64,000 nucleotides of DNA from Apoderus coryli (lineage: Eukaryota; Arthropoda; Insecta; Coleoptera; Attelabidae). A program made the translations under genes and the position numbers. The DNA is taken from positions 13,371,135 through 13,435,134 of the forward strand of contig OU452202.1 in the NCBI GenBank assembly GCA_911728435.2. Reading direction: 5' to 3'. How positions within the stretch are numbered: the first letter of the stretch is position 1; the number at the start of each line of letters is the position of its first letter. Positions 45,643-57,325 of this stretch are shown here, one piece after another. Below the pieces are notes generated by a model. The model had not been told where the DNA came from. It did no database searches and worked only from the letters and a program-made list of their open reading frames with translations.

Positions 45643-48100
45643 TTAGATTTGAAACCGTGAATTTTCTTAAATCATGTTAAGTTTTTGAACTCAACTTTGA
45701 ATTTCTGTTGATTATATTCAATTCTTTTATCTTTGAAATTGTATTCAAACTGTGCCTTTTACCACTAAAATCTTAGTTTGATGTCAACATCAAATGGTTA
45801 ATGTCAACTTCTATAACTTCTCATAAATATACTACTGTCAATCTGTTTGTCACTCTAAAATAATTTTTATTTTATTTCAACCACCGCATGGTAACGAACT
45901 AATCTATAAATAATATTTTTTTAAAAACCTTCTAAAATAAAACCTTTAACGCATTTAATATGCTTAAAAAACGTAAAAAGTCCACACGTAATATGTATAA
46001 TATTTTTTAAATTTTGAACATGTTTAATTAAATTTTGTTTGTATATAAAAAAATCAAATATTTTTCCACAATGTGGTAAGTTATTAGTTGGTGTATACCA
46101 ATTTTATTTGTATTCTAATTGTTTGCAGACTTGATAATTTTATTGTTCATTACTTTGAAAAGTTTTCTACATTGTATAATACCTATGATGTTTGATGGTA
46201 TTGCGTTCGTATTTCTGTCATTTATGCTCCACGTCAGAAACGGATTATTTTGCAAAAAAAAAAATTAAATTTAAGGATTACTTGAAAATGGATCATATAA
46301 CTGCATGAAATTTTATCGGACAATCTATATTCCACTCTGCTGTTAGAAACTTTTTTCTTCTAGGACTATGTTATAGTATATGTATATGGACTAAGAAAAG
46401 ATCCAATGGCCAATATTATTTTTAATTATAAATTCAATAAAAAGTTTACGCTTGAGGTGTTGTTTTTATTAATTTTCTTAATATCTATCACCTTTCTGTG
46501 TGTTTTATTTACAGCAGCCAGATAAAATGATTTCGCTGACTCTCACACCCTCAAACGTTAACCTTGCCTGCGGAAGGGTAGAAAACAAATAATATCTTGT
46601 TTACTGCTTCTGTTTTCCTAATACATATATGCGGCTTTTAGGACCTCTACTGTATTTATTTGCCCTTTTCCTTTTTGCACACATGATTCGCGAAACGATG
46701 CACGAACGAGATTCCTGTCTACTCTTAACATTTCATATCTAAGAACCTATGTCTAATACCCCGGCTCCCCGCGGACGGATGATACCCCCTTACCCCCAGT
46801 TGTTGCACTAGAATTTCCAACGTAGCACTCGTTCATGGTGCAAATTTTGGTGCACATTCATCGAGAGTTAATGAGAAGCTGTTTTCACTTAGAAGCTCAT
46901 TTTTGAGCCCGATACAAAAGAGCTATACTCACCGCATCTTCGTAAAAAAGATGTTATTATTAATCGTGTGGACACTGAGAAAAAGAGATAGTGAAGGCAG
47001 GAAAAGATTTCTTGGTAACGCTATATGGAACAATCGCACCAAGCAGACATTCATATTACTAATTTATCACCAACGTCAGCTGCGATTACACAGCCGCCGA
47101 GCTTATCACCAAACGGACAGACTAGGGCTGAAAGAGGAATGGAATTCGGGCATTAGCACCCATAACAACGACATCATTCCCTGGACTTCTTCTTAAAGGT
47201 CTTGAGTTGTGAGTGCAAGACGAATGCGGGATTAGGTCCTGTGATTGCAGAGGAAAAGGACTTTAGCATCAGGCTTATGTCCGAAGTTATAGCGTTTAAA
47301 GGTTTACGTGAGAATAAATCTAAGACCGCGAATGATTTTTCGAAAAGGTGCCATTTTCGGATTTTTCGACGCTTGGTATTTCGATCTAGGCTACCCAAAG
47401 ATAATTAATAAACCGATTCGTCAATATCTGCAAAGCTCATGCTCAGTTCTTAACTTGAACAAAGTCAGCATTTTTCCCCCAACGAACGCCACAAAATTAT
47501 TTCTACTGATACTGATCACTGTCAGTTTTTATTCGTCAAAGTAACAATATCCATCAGATTAAACAGTTTTTTTTCGCAATAATTTCCACAAACATTTCGT
47601 TAAAGAATTAATTACTCTTTTGACTATAACGAACATAGGTTTTTTATGATTCACCGCCAGAAGGGAGATAAGCCAAAGCCAAATTATTTAACCGAGAAAT
47701 TAAAAAAAAGAACATCATAAACAAAATTTCTTTATACAGGCATTACATCGTTTTAATAATATTTCTCGTTGTCTTCTTTAGGTGCGTTCTGCTCATTTAT
47801 AATTTCTCGTTAAAACCAAAGCAATAAAAAATGCAAATTTATTTTCCAAATATTAATGGATAAATTTGCCCCATTTTACAATTATAAGCAATTGTATAGG
47901 AATTGTGAATGGAAATTGTAAGTTTAATCATTTATGGAAAAATATTTTTTTACAAATTATTTAAATATGTAAAACTTGTGACTAATTAACAAATTCTTGG
48001 AGAACGAATATCAAAAAATATTTTAAACAATTATTTTTCAAAAGGAGTGTAAAGAAAAGTCAGTATAATATGGCACTCTGGGAAGGCAGCAATAGATATT
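45643..48100. other. Intergenic, no gene recognised
   Basis: Frames at 46903-47196 and 47174-47544 are open but show no domain. A short patch near 46740-46800 is GC-richer (CCCCGGCTCCCCGCGGACGG). Confidence 0.4.
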
Positions 48101-48109
48101 GACAAGCTG

Positions 48110-48535
48110 TTGTTCATAAAGCTATACTTTAGCAGACCTTCCCACATTGATCCATACAGTAAAATGAAGATTTGCCCGCAGGTGTTGTTGAGAGATCCTG
48201 AATTTGTAAAGTCCATTCAAAGTCAATGTAAAATATATAAATTGAACGATTCTACCGGGGCTATCCCTTCCCATACCTCTTTACATTATAAAAGGGCATC
48301 CAATGCAGTGTTTTTTGATACATTTCTCGCCTGCCAAAGGATACCGACAGTAATAAAAATAACTACAGCGACTGGAAAAAGTATTGGGTTAATGATTAAT
48401 CGAAAAAAAAAAGGATTAGAGTTTGCAAATAAATTTACATATATGAATGAAAAAATCATTTTTGGCAACGTGTCATTTTCTCAGATTAATCTAAATATAA
48501 TCGGATGGACATCATATGGTATGGCGAAGACTTAA
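48110..48535 (+). CDS. Unrecognised 141-residue ORF
   Basis: Starts MFIKLYFSRPSHIDPYSKMK and ends NLNIIGWTSYGMAKT. The composition is protein-like (balanced, few low-complexity stretches), with DPEFVKSIQSQCKIYKLNDS, FDTFLACQRIPTVIKITTAT and KKKGLEFANKFTYMNEKIIF. The open frame extends upstream of the ATG without a good start context. I do not recognise a domain. It could be an exon, a domesticated or broken transposon protein, or chance. Confidence 0.3.
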   Translation: MFIKLYFSRPSHIDPYSKMKICPQVLLRDPEFVKSIQSQCKIYKLNDSTGAIPSHTSLHYKRASNAVFFDTFLACQRIPTVIKITTATGKSIGLMINRKKKGLEFANKFTYMNEKIIFGNVSFSQINLNIIGWTSYGMAKT

Positions 48536-49164
48536 TGTGGAAATTAAACAAGAAAATTTTGGGCGACAGTAAAACACGGGGGCAGAATATAGTAACTATA
48601 GGGTTGGACATTCAATAGTTTTTCTTAGATTAATAAAATAAAAGAATATCTATGAAACTTTTTGCACTCACTGTATCAGAGACGGCCAGTATACCGACAC
48701 GGTATACGACACGAGCGGAACACGTTTTGAGTTTAGGCATCAAGATTTGCATGTGCAAAGCAATATTTATCATCAGTTAAAGTCTGCAAATAATGAAGTG
48801 ACGAATACACATATTATAAAATTTGTACGTTCTATAGAAAATGTCAGTGACTAAGTGAGTAAAATTTGTTGTTAGTTTATAATATCAGAAGCATATTATT
48901 ATAAATGTATAAAGGTTACTTGCTGTTCGAACACGGACTAGCTACGTGTGCATTTATGTCTAAACTTCTAAAAACAAAAACAGTCTTTTTCAGCGAAGGT
49001 TTATATATGTTGCCGTGTTGGGGCGGCAAGGAATAATACAGTATGCTTTTATACAAATAAACATACAATTGTTAATACATAAAGGATTTTTAAAATATCG
49101 TAGGACATGTATTGTTATGAAAAGTTAAAAGGGTGTGCCTACGGACGGCTGCGGTCGGTATTGA

Positions 49165-50630
49165 CATTACAAAGGGATATTAGCGGTAATTAGCGTGTTG
49201 TCAAAAATCCTGGAAAAAATATTGAAAAAAAGAATGTTAAGTTTTATCGAAAAGTTCATTAGTAGGGATGAATTTCAGTATGGATTTATTGAAAATAGTA
49301 GTACTGTTAGTGCGAATATCGATCTTTTGAATCAAATTTCGATTAAGTTGGATAAGGGAAGAGTGGTTGCTGATGTTTTTGTTGACTTGAGCAAAGCATT
49401 TGACGTAGTTAGTATAGATATTCTTTTGCATAAGTTGAATAGAATGGGTTTTCGTGGGAACATATATAATATTCTAAAATCATATCTCCAGAATAGAAAG
49501 CAGTATGTAAAACTGGACAAAATTACCAGTGGAATCCTAACAACCATATGCGGAGTTCCACAGTGTTCGGTTCTCGGTCCTTTGTTGTACTCATTATATG
49601 TACTAAGTTTAAAATCTGCAGGAGTTAGGGGTCGATATTACACATTTGCTGATGAGACTGTTTTACTTTATGATGCGGAAAATGTTAATGAATTAGAAAT
49701 AAAGGTAAATAATGATTTGCGTCGGTATGCTGATTGGCTGTTGTGTAACAAACTTAAAATTAACATTAATAAGACAAAATTTATATTGTTTAAGCAGAAA
49801 AATAAAATTGTACCAGGTTCAAATATAAAAATAAATAACATCTTTATTGAGAAAGTGTCTCATGTGAATTATCTAGGACTAATGATAGATAATAAACTAA
49901 ATTGGAATGAACATATTAGCTATTTAACAAACAAAATTTTGCCGATCGTCAGTGCGGTATACAGGGTTAGACATTACATAGGCAAAAAAACCAAAATTAA
50001 CATATATAATGCATGTTTTCTGTCTCATCTGCGATCCCTAATACCTGTGGAGTGGTTACTTTCAATAATTTGCAGATATTGCAAAAGAAAATTTTAAAAG
50101 TATTGTTTGAATATAATATTCTTACTCACGCAGAAGACCTTTATAGGGAGTAGGGTGTCTGCAGGTTGCGCACAATAATTGAATTTGAGCAGTGCAAATT
50201 AGTACATAGGATCATAAACGGAAAACAAAAATCAAACTTAAACTTAGTATTCTCGAATAGCATTCACTTGTATGATACTACAACATCTCATAATGTTTAT
50301 CAGCATAATGTACGAACAAATAAAGGATTGTTTAATCCAATTTGTCAGGGAATAAGTGCATACAAATTTATAAAACATTTAAAGATTTTTTTCAATATGC
50401 GCATGTAAAATTAATTATTATTTTGTTTTGTTACTTAATTTAAGAACACTGTTGGTGAATAACCTAGACTATGTAGGGTAAGGATTTATTGTTGTTAAGT
50501 TTATTCTTGTTAAAGTTGTTGTGTCAAATATTTATTAGAGTAATATCTTCAAGGCGAGTGTTACATACACTGATTAGAAGCTCAAGTTTTTGTTAATAAT
50601 GTGTATTATTGTCTGAATAAAGTTTATTTT
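49165..50630 (+). mobile_element. Non-LTR retroelement, 5'-truncated, with poly(A)-type tail
   Basis: An RT-coding segment is followed by a 3' UTR and TGAATAAAGTTTATTTTCAAAAAAATA at 50617-50641, an A-rich tail unlike the (ATT)n tails of the CR1-like copies. It begins within the RT domain near 49165. A separate family from the 24, 54 and 61 kb copies. Confidence 0.7.
49195..50408 (+). pseudogene. Non-LTR reverse transcriptase with mutated catalytic motif
   Basis: Reads VLSKILEKILKKRMLSFIEK, VFVDLSKAFDVVSIDILLHK (motif A), GVPQCSVLGPLLYSLYV and YYTFADETVLLYD, then the post-RT part HVNYLGLMIDNKLNWNEHI. The catalytic FADD is FADE and the invariant GVPQG is GVPQC, so the enzyme is presumably dead although 300 codons remain open (49195-50097). 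The C-terminal part continues in another frame at 50166-50408 (FEQCKLVHRIINGKQK). Confidence 0.82.
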
Positions 50631-50641
50631 CAAAAAAATAT

Positions 50642-52184
50642 CGAGATGTTTTTTTTTATATCATTTAAAACTAACTTTAGAAACACTATACCTGACAACG
50701 AGGGAGTAACAGATTGTTGACTAGTGCAAAAAACTAAAGTGGTCGGACATGTTATACAAATACAAGACGCCTGACGAATACATGTCTATTTCCGTTGAAA
50801 TCAAGATCACGTCAACTAGTTTGGCGGATGTAAGATCTCATTTTATTTTGTGCAGGTTGTAGGTTGCAAGGAATGTATGTTTTAAAAGGTGACCGTGATA
50901 ATGAGATAATTATTGAATTTGTGTCTAGTCTCGTGAACGCGAATGTTTTTTGTTTCTTTGTAAAGTCCAAAGTTTAAGATGAGCAGGCTAAAACTCTGTA
51001 AACGCATTCTTCTATTTGCAATAACTCTTATTGGATATTTCTGCATCGTTTCAACACTAATCGCGAAATTGTGCTTTAAATTTTGACCACCCTATAATAC
51101 CTTACTCTCGCAACAATTTAATAACACTTCGTACGATTTTCGATGTGTTACAACATAGTAATCACACGATGGTTCTCCTCATTTTTCATTATACGAGGTC
51201 AAGCATCTCATAAAAAATCAGCAAATAATTCACAAAATTTAAATTGAATCTCATTACGAATGCTACGTTACACCGTCCAATGACATCATGTTAACAGGAC
51301 GTACAACAACAATAAAATGTATAATAGCCGGCCGCACACCAATCACGTACGCAAATCAGCAAACATTTTTCCTTTTGTAACCCAATAAACGTTGACTGAA
51401 TAGTAAATTTTTTTAGTGGCCGTTGTTCTTATATTTATTTTATTTCTTTTTTTTTTCGGATAAGAATCACGGCATTGACCTTGTTAGCCAAAAGAAACAA
51501 CCGCTACAAAAATACTTGCGTATTTTCCGTATTCAAATATGCGGATTTTTGCCATAAGGAAACCGTATCGGCATATTTATTATGTTGTGTTTCGGACGCG
51601 CCCAGCAGACAATTATGCACGTAACTACCTGCCTTAAATTAAATATTACATAGCTTTGATGAATTTAAATGTGTTGGTATTGTTTTAGGTTGTTAATCTA
51701 ATTAATTGTTTATTGTTTTTAAGCATAATTAAATAATAATGGATCTATTGTAGTGCATTTCTAGCTTATCACGTTTATCACCTTTTTATAATAATATGCT
51801 CTTTTGTTTTATATTATGGGATTGGATATAAAATAATAATAAATGATCAACTATTAAAATTAACAATACGTAAACAACATAATATTATTATTAATATTGA
51901 TTATGTTGTTTGACCCCTAGGGTCTTGATAACACCGAGATAATTTGATAATACCGAAAGCGTGTTGCTTGATAATAGGCCAAGGCCGCAGGCCGAGGGCT
52001 ATTATCCTTGAGCAACTCGCTTGAAGGATTCTCTATGACAAAATTTTGCGTATTTATCAAGGCCCGAGGAGTATTCGATAAGATAATTTTTTACTTTGTA
52101 GATATCAAAAATTTGATTGTCAATCTGACGTTTAATAATTTTCAATACAAAATGTATTAGTTTTAATCAAACAATAGTTATTTA
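50642..52184. other. Intergenic, no gene recognised
   Basis: AT-rich. Around 51930-52090 an imperfect inverted arrangement (AATAATAGGCC...CCGAGGGCTATTATC, repeated AGCGTGTTGC and AGCAACTCGC) suggests a small palindromic repeat. Confidence 0.4.
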
Positions 52185-52300
52185 TGTAATAAGTGTGCGA
52201 AGGATAATTTCGCGCATTGAGACAGAAATTTATTTTGACGATGCGCAGCTGAGTCAAAATATCTGTTGAATGCGCGAAATTTCTTCGCACACATATTACA
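52185..52300. repeat. Hairpin repeat with TGTGCGAAG ends
   Basis: TGTAATAAGTGTGCGAAG, AATTTCGCGCATT and TATTTTGAC on the left pair in order with their complements on the right, closing over GATGCGCAGCT. About 50-bp arms; CpG-rich compared with its surroundings. Related in motif (GTGCGAAG) to the hairpin at 52792. Confidence 0.7.
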
Positions 52301-52791
52301 TACAACATTTTTTCTACAACTGCAGATATTTCGTTTTATCAATAATTACTATTCTAAAGAATACTCATATTATTTATAATAATTATAAATATGCCTTGTA
52401 TATTTCGTTACTATGAAAAGTAGAATATACCCACATACGCTTTTTTAATTTTGACAGAAGGTGACAACTAGTTTTTATTGTAATTTCTAATAATTAAATA
52501 TTAAGTATGTAAAATATGGAAAATGGAGCTATAAGCAGTGACCAAGAGGCAGTATGAAAGGACATACAGTCAATTCAAAGAGTGCTATAAAACTAAAAAA
52601 TTTGAAAAAGTGAGTGAAAATGTTCTGTTAGGATATTTGTACCATTAACGTGAATATTGTGAAGAATATTTAATACCTACTAAATTAAGAATGTTTGACT
52701 CAATTTATATTTTTCATATAAATATTATTAGTACCTACAATAAAGTTGAATTCTACGTACTTAACTCGTGTTAAAGTTAGTGCACGCAGTG

Positions 52792-52845
52792 TTTCGCAAA
52801 CGCCGGTGCGCGAAGAAAATACTTCGCACATCGGCGTTTGCGAAA
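52792..52845. repeat. 24-bp hairpin, 6-nt loop
   Basis: Left TTTCGCAAACGCCGGTGCGC-GAAG and right CTTC-GCACATCGGCGTTTGC-GAAA pair with two mismatches (both G-U type), loop AAAATA. CpG-rich. Confidence 0.75.
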
Positions 52846-52984
52846 TATCATTTGTCATATTAAAAGTGGTGAAAAAATGTCACTCTTTTTTGACAGTTGT
52901 AGAAAAATATTATTCATTTTTATGTAAAACTACAGCTGTGAAAAGTACAATTGATAAATGTTAAATTGGAAGAAGAGTTTGCTG

Positions 52985-53773
52985 AAGTTGACGGATTGTT
53001 AATTTCCACTGTTAAAGAAACTCCTCGCATGAATTCCTTTATTTGCCAAATGGCTAACTGCAGTTGATTTGTTCGAATGATTGGATATCTTTTTACACTT
53101 AGTGTCCAAACCAATAGCTTGAGCGGATGATTTGGTCCACATATTAATTGTGTTCTTGCCTACTGGTATATTGTCAAACCATGTGTCACTTTCGGATTTC
53201 CAGAAACGATTTGGTCTCAAGAATAGGCGACTGGAAGTAATATTTTTCCTCCTTGTGGACAATAATTTATGGAATGACCGAACAGGGCATGCACTTTCGT
53301 TTGCAATATTTGGAACAAGCCACTTACTATTTGTACAACTTTTCGATCCTCCTTGGCATGTTTTACTGAATATTGGATTGTATTCAATTCTGTTGGTTGG
53401 CGTTCCATCATTATTTTTCTCAATCGTGAAATAATCTATAAAGCAATCAGCTGGTTCACCACCTCGCCAAGCTAACTCAACAGCTACAATATGGTAAAAA
53501 AATTTTGTAAACCTTCTGGTGTACATTCGTTGTTGTTACAGTTGCTTCTTTATATTCAGTTCCGTCAGCTTTTCTCATATTTACCGCATAATCAAATATA
53601 TTAGCCAAATTATGCAAACTCGTTTCAGCATTCAGTTCGTATTCTCTGGTCACACAAATCTCGAGGAATATTTTCCATTCATATTTTTTTGATTTAACTG
53701 TATTTTTTGGTATATTATTATATATAATATCATTAATTGCATCGTTAGATTCAATACCAAATCTTCGCGACAT
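52985..53773 (-). pseudogene. Crypton-type tyrosine recombinase (DUF3504-like), frameshifted
   Basis: The first part, MSRRFGIESNDAINDIIYNN with KYEWKIFLEICVTREYELNA, is a core-binding-like helical region (53773-53530). The second part, in another frame (53500-52999), reads VAVELAWRGGEPADCF, NRIEYNPIFSKTCQGGSKSC, FKD/WFDNIPVGKNTINMWTKS and KKISNHSNKSTAVSHLANKG. This is the catalytic-domain pattern of Crypton recombinases and of ZMYM/QRICH1/KIAA1958-type genes derived from them (H-x-x-R region here HSNKST, so the R is replaced by K). The terminal Y segment is absent. One frameshift near 53530. Confidence 0.75.
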
Positions 53774-53939
53774 TTTTAAAGCAGTTGTTAGTTTGACGTT
53801 TAATTAATTAAAAAAAAAAAACACCAAACTGAAAACACCACATGTAGGGTATTATCGCTGTAATCTAGAGGTGATTGGATGAAATTTGATACATGACTTA
53901 AAATTAAGTAATTTGTTTGGTTACTATATTTAGTAAAAA

Positions 53940-54560
53940 ATTATCACAATAATAATAATAAAAAGTTTTCAATCAAAGGGCGAAGTCTAGCTATGATGCT
54001 ATTCAATACTTAACCCAAAAGAAAAACATATTCTATAGACGTAGTATTTACCTACTACTAATTTACTACAATTTAGTACATTAATTGCTACAAATTATTT
54101 GAGAATTTTGTACTGTAAGTAAATTGTCTTTTATTTTGGCGTTAAACGTATTATAGCCAAGTATTTTTAATGACGCTTCTAAATTATTATATAACTTTCC
54201 ACCATTGTAAGTGAAGGTCCTGCGAAACAACGCAGTGGTATATGCTGGAAGATGTAGTGAGTCGTCAGATCTCAGGCTACGCTGTCTCACCTGGTGCCTA
54301 GGTATCAGTTTCCTTATTAGGTATTCCGGTATTTTTTTAGCAATTAATCGATATACAAAAGATAGCAAAAAAGTTTTATACGTATTCTCCACATTAAGCC
54401 ATCTGAGTGCCATATATTTTGCAGATATGTGCTCAAATTTCCTAATACCAAAGATTAATCTACACAATAGATAGTCAGCGTATATGGGAAATAAAACAAA
54501 AATTGAAACTGTCTCGACACGAGCTACATCTATTAGAAAAATATGCAACCATGGAAATTG
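53940..54560 (-). pseudogene. CR1-like non-LTR ORF2, C-terminal fragment
   Basis: Minus strand gives YADYLLCRLIFGIRKFEHIS, AKYMALRWLNVENTYKTFLL, DDSLHLPAYTTALFRRTFTY and GGKLYNNLEASLKILGYNTF, ending ICSN. Same C-terminal architecture as 62.0 kb. The 3' side has an (ATT)n tail at 53947-53960. 5'-truncated within the post-RT region. Confidence 0.72.
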
Positions 54561-54833
54561 TAGATGGCGTTATATGTATTGTGTTGAAATAAAATAATCA
54601 TATGGGCAATGTTAGACAAGGACGAGTATACTTTCCCCTACGAGGTGGGAGTTTGTTTTTATATTATAGGTATCATATATGTACTACTGTGCAGCAGTGT
54701 TTTTTGTTTAAAATTATATGGTATACGTATACCTATCTACGCAAAGATTAATGTGTATGGACGAAAATAAAAGAAATTACTATAATAGTATAAATATACA
54801 GGGCTGGTTTATTAAATGTTTTAGACAATAATT

Positions 54834-54869
54834 TTAAATGACTAAAATAATATTATTTTAGTCATTTAA
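54834..54869. repeat. Perfect 36-bp AT-rich palindrome
   Basis: TTAAATGACTAAAATAAT followed directly by its exact reverse complement (no spacer). Confidence 0.85.
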
Positions 54870-56850
54870 TTTTAAATTCCGGATATAAGGATGCATCAAA
54901 AAGTTATATTTAAATTAACGAAATTTGGCGTTATAGATAGGACTTCCGGTTATTACCTGATTCAGTTTTAAGGATCAAACTCAAACAGCAGATTCAACTT
55001 GTCGTTAACATTATGAAAAAATAAATCTCAGAGGCGGGTAAATTAAAGGGGCATACAGGCGTGAAATGCTACCCTAATTTTTTTATGCACATTTTTTGCG
55101 TGTGTTTCAATTCGGAGATGTAAAATCTAACAAATTATATACGTAATAAATGTATCCTTCTGTGATATTGATAGAAAGTCATCGTTATCGCGTAATATCG
55201 ATTTTAAGAAATGTTAATATTAAAAAGGCTGTGCTTTTTACAAGTTGCTGAAGTAAATAAGGTTTGAAATTTCCAGCATGACAATAATTATTTAAAAAAA
55301 TACGGTTTCGAAATGCAGGATGTAAAAAATTAGAATTTTTAATCTGTTTTTAATGAAAATTTAAATCTATTGAGAAATATGGTTCAGGGTTTTTGTGAAA
55401 TGTATTTTACTCCAAAAATTCTACTCATCGATTATAACCGAATTAATTTACTCAAAAATATCTATACTAGTAAAATAACACAATTATCACAATTAGGTTC
55501 AAATTCTGCAACGCCGAATTGAAAAAAAACTTACAGTCTCCCTAATATTGGTTTTTGTGCAATGATCATAAAACTTTAAAAAACTAACGATTTATGTAGA
55601 TTGTATTGTTAACACGTTTCGTAAAAAGCTTTAAAAACCCACCAACAGGGTGTTAAAAGTATCACGACAATAACTTTTTTCATGTTTTAACAAGTACAAT
55701 CGTCTGCTTCAGATTGATCCTTAAAAACTGAATAACAGTTTCTCTATATAAAAAAATAAAACTCGTAAATATTATTCCCCAAACATTTAATTTGAATACA
55801 ATTACATAACACCATATTTGAAAGTAAATAAAAAAAAACAGCATTACCTAGTTTGACAGATTTGCAAATTGCAAATCAAAGTATCTATGTATACAGGGTG
55901 TTGCATAAGTACTTGTACAAACTTTAAAGGGTGATTCTTTGACTAATTTTAAGATACAAATTTCATATGTACATGGGTCCGCTACGGCTTGGTTTTCGAG
56001 ATACAGGTAGTTCAAAAAGAATATTATATTTAGGATTATATGCTTGTTCAATAGCATCGCAATTTGGTGCAATTCGGGATACAGGTGTATTGATGACACC
56101 AGAGCTGTCAAAAGAACTAATAAAAAATACGAAAAATAACAAAATACAAATATCATTCAAAAGACAACAATGCACATAATAGTCGGTACCAAGCCAAATA
56201 GGTAGTAGGTAAATATAGATTTATTTTGTTTCGCGCTTGGGCTTGGCACCGACTTATTGTAATCAAAACTACCCACCAAACGGATACATTTAATTTTACG
56301 CAGATGCTCAAAATGTTAACTTTCTTTCATTAATAGAGACCTGTGAAGTGAGCTTACCTCTTACGCCCACGTATTAAGTACTAAGTTTCAGTTATCAGTT
56401 ATATTTTTTTATTTTCCAAGAAAGCGAAACGAGATATTTAAAACGGCATTGCGCCGCCCTCATGTATACCTCCGGGGGCGGCATCGAAAATCGATACACA
56501 TCACAAACTTGTAAATGCTTAGAACTACCCCTATATCAAATTTCTATTTTCTATCTTTTTTGTTTCATACCCAAAGCCCTATTCCTACCGAACTTATTAT
56601 TTACCCGAAGAAACATTAAAAAGAAGTAAAATTTAAGTACCTAAACCGATAAAGTGGAACTTATACCTGATGAAGAGACAGACTATTATAATAGGTATAC
56701 CTAATATAATATAGGTAGCACTGATAATTTTTTTATTATAGGTATTATAAGATCTACAACAATCTTGTTACATCTTTGCCACATTGTCTACGTGAAATAT
56801 TTAGTCAAAAGTATGTTTCTATCTAAAAGCTTTTCATTTAACGATTGTTC
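54870..56850. other. Intergenic with MITE-type pieces
   Basis: Contains CAACAGGGTGTTAAAAG near 55647 and TACAGGGTGTTGCATAAG near 55893 without a matching second end. A GC-richer stretch near 56450-56500 (TCCGGGGGCGGCATCG) is unexplained. Frames at 55848-56179 show no domain. Confidence 0.4.
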
Positions 56851-56898
56851 GCCACTGATCATGGGACTGGTCTAGTCTTGAAACATGTATGACATGGA
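56850..56898 (+). ncRNA. Hammerhead-like relic with ACATGT stem III
   Basis: CTGATCA at 56855-56861 (G8 replaced by C), T, stem GGACT/AGTCT with loop GGTCT, GAAA at 56880-56883, palindrome ACATGT, A before the cut. CA before the core pairs with TG after it. The core change probably abolishes activity. Confidence 0.42.
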
Positions 56899-57292
56899 TT
56901 AAATATTATTATATTAAATTTAATTCATAGAGATTAGGCTTTTATTTCAATACTGTACTTGTAATAAATCACCCTGTGTGTTTCTTTTACCGACGAATTG
57001 GCAACAGCACGACACACACCACATTCGCTTGTTTTTTTTTCTACCCTCCCTGCGTAACCCCTCCAGATTAATACAGAATTTCATCAATTTCTCTCTCTGA
57101 CAATACAGCATTGCCGGTGCATATCTGTTGCAAATGATCTAAATAATTGTTATACGTTGCGTTTTGTTTTTGATATTAATAAACTACAAAACGGTTTCTG
57201 GCTGTGACAATACTGCTCTATGCTTTACACGCTAGTCTACGCCACGTAGTGGCAGGCATACTTAGAGATGTTCTGATTTTAATGCATTGGGC

Positions 57293-57325
57293 TGACTATC
57301 TATTGTGTAGATTAATCTTTGCTAA
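57293..57325 (+). repeat. Short inverted copy of the 54.47-kb RT segment
   Basis: CTGACTATCTATTGTGTAGA followed by TTAATCTTTG is identical to the minus strand at 54481-54452 (ADYLLCRLIF in translation). Confidence 0.7.

Noticed and set aside
48715..48785. CTGATGA on the minus strand near 48778 with AAAACGTG near 48725
   Set aside because: Context (GGAACACGTTTTGAG) resembles foldback F, but the GAAA is CAAAA and stem II would be about 40 nt without good pairing.
55848..56179. Overlapping 70-102-codon ORFs on both strands
   Set aside because: Located in a MITE-like stretch beginning TACAGGGTGTTGC; no domain in either strand.
56664..56700. CTGATGAAGAGACAGAC near 56668 as a hammerhead core
   Set aside because: No stem II or GAAA follows within a reasonable distance.
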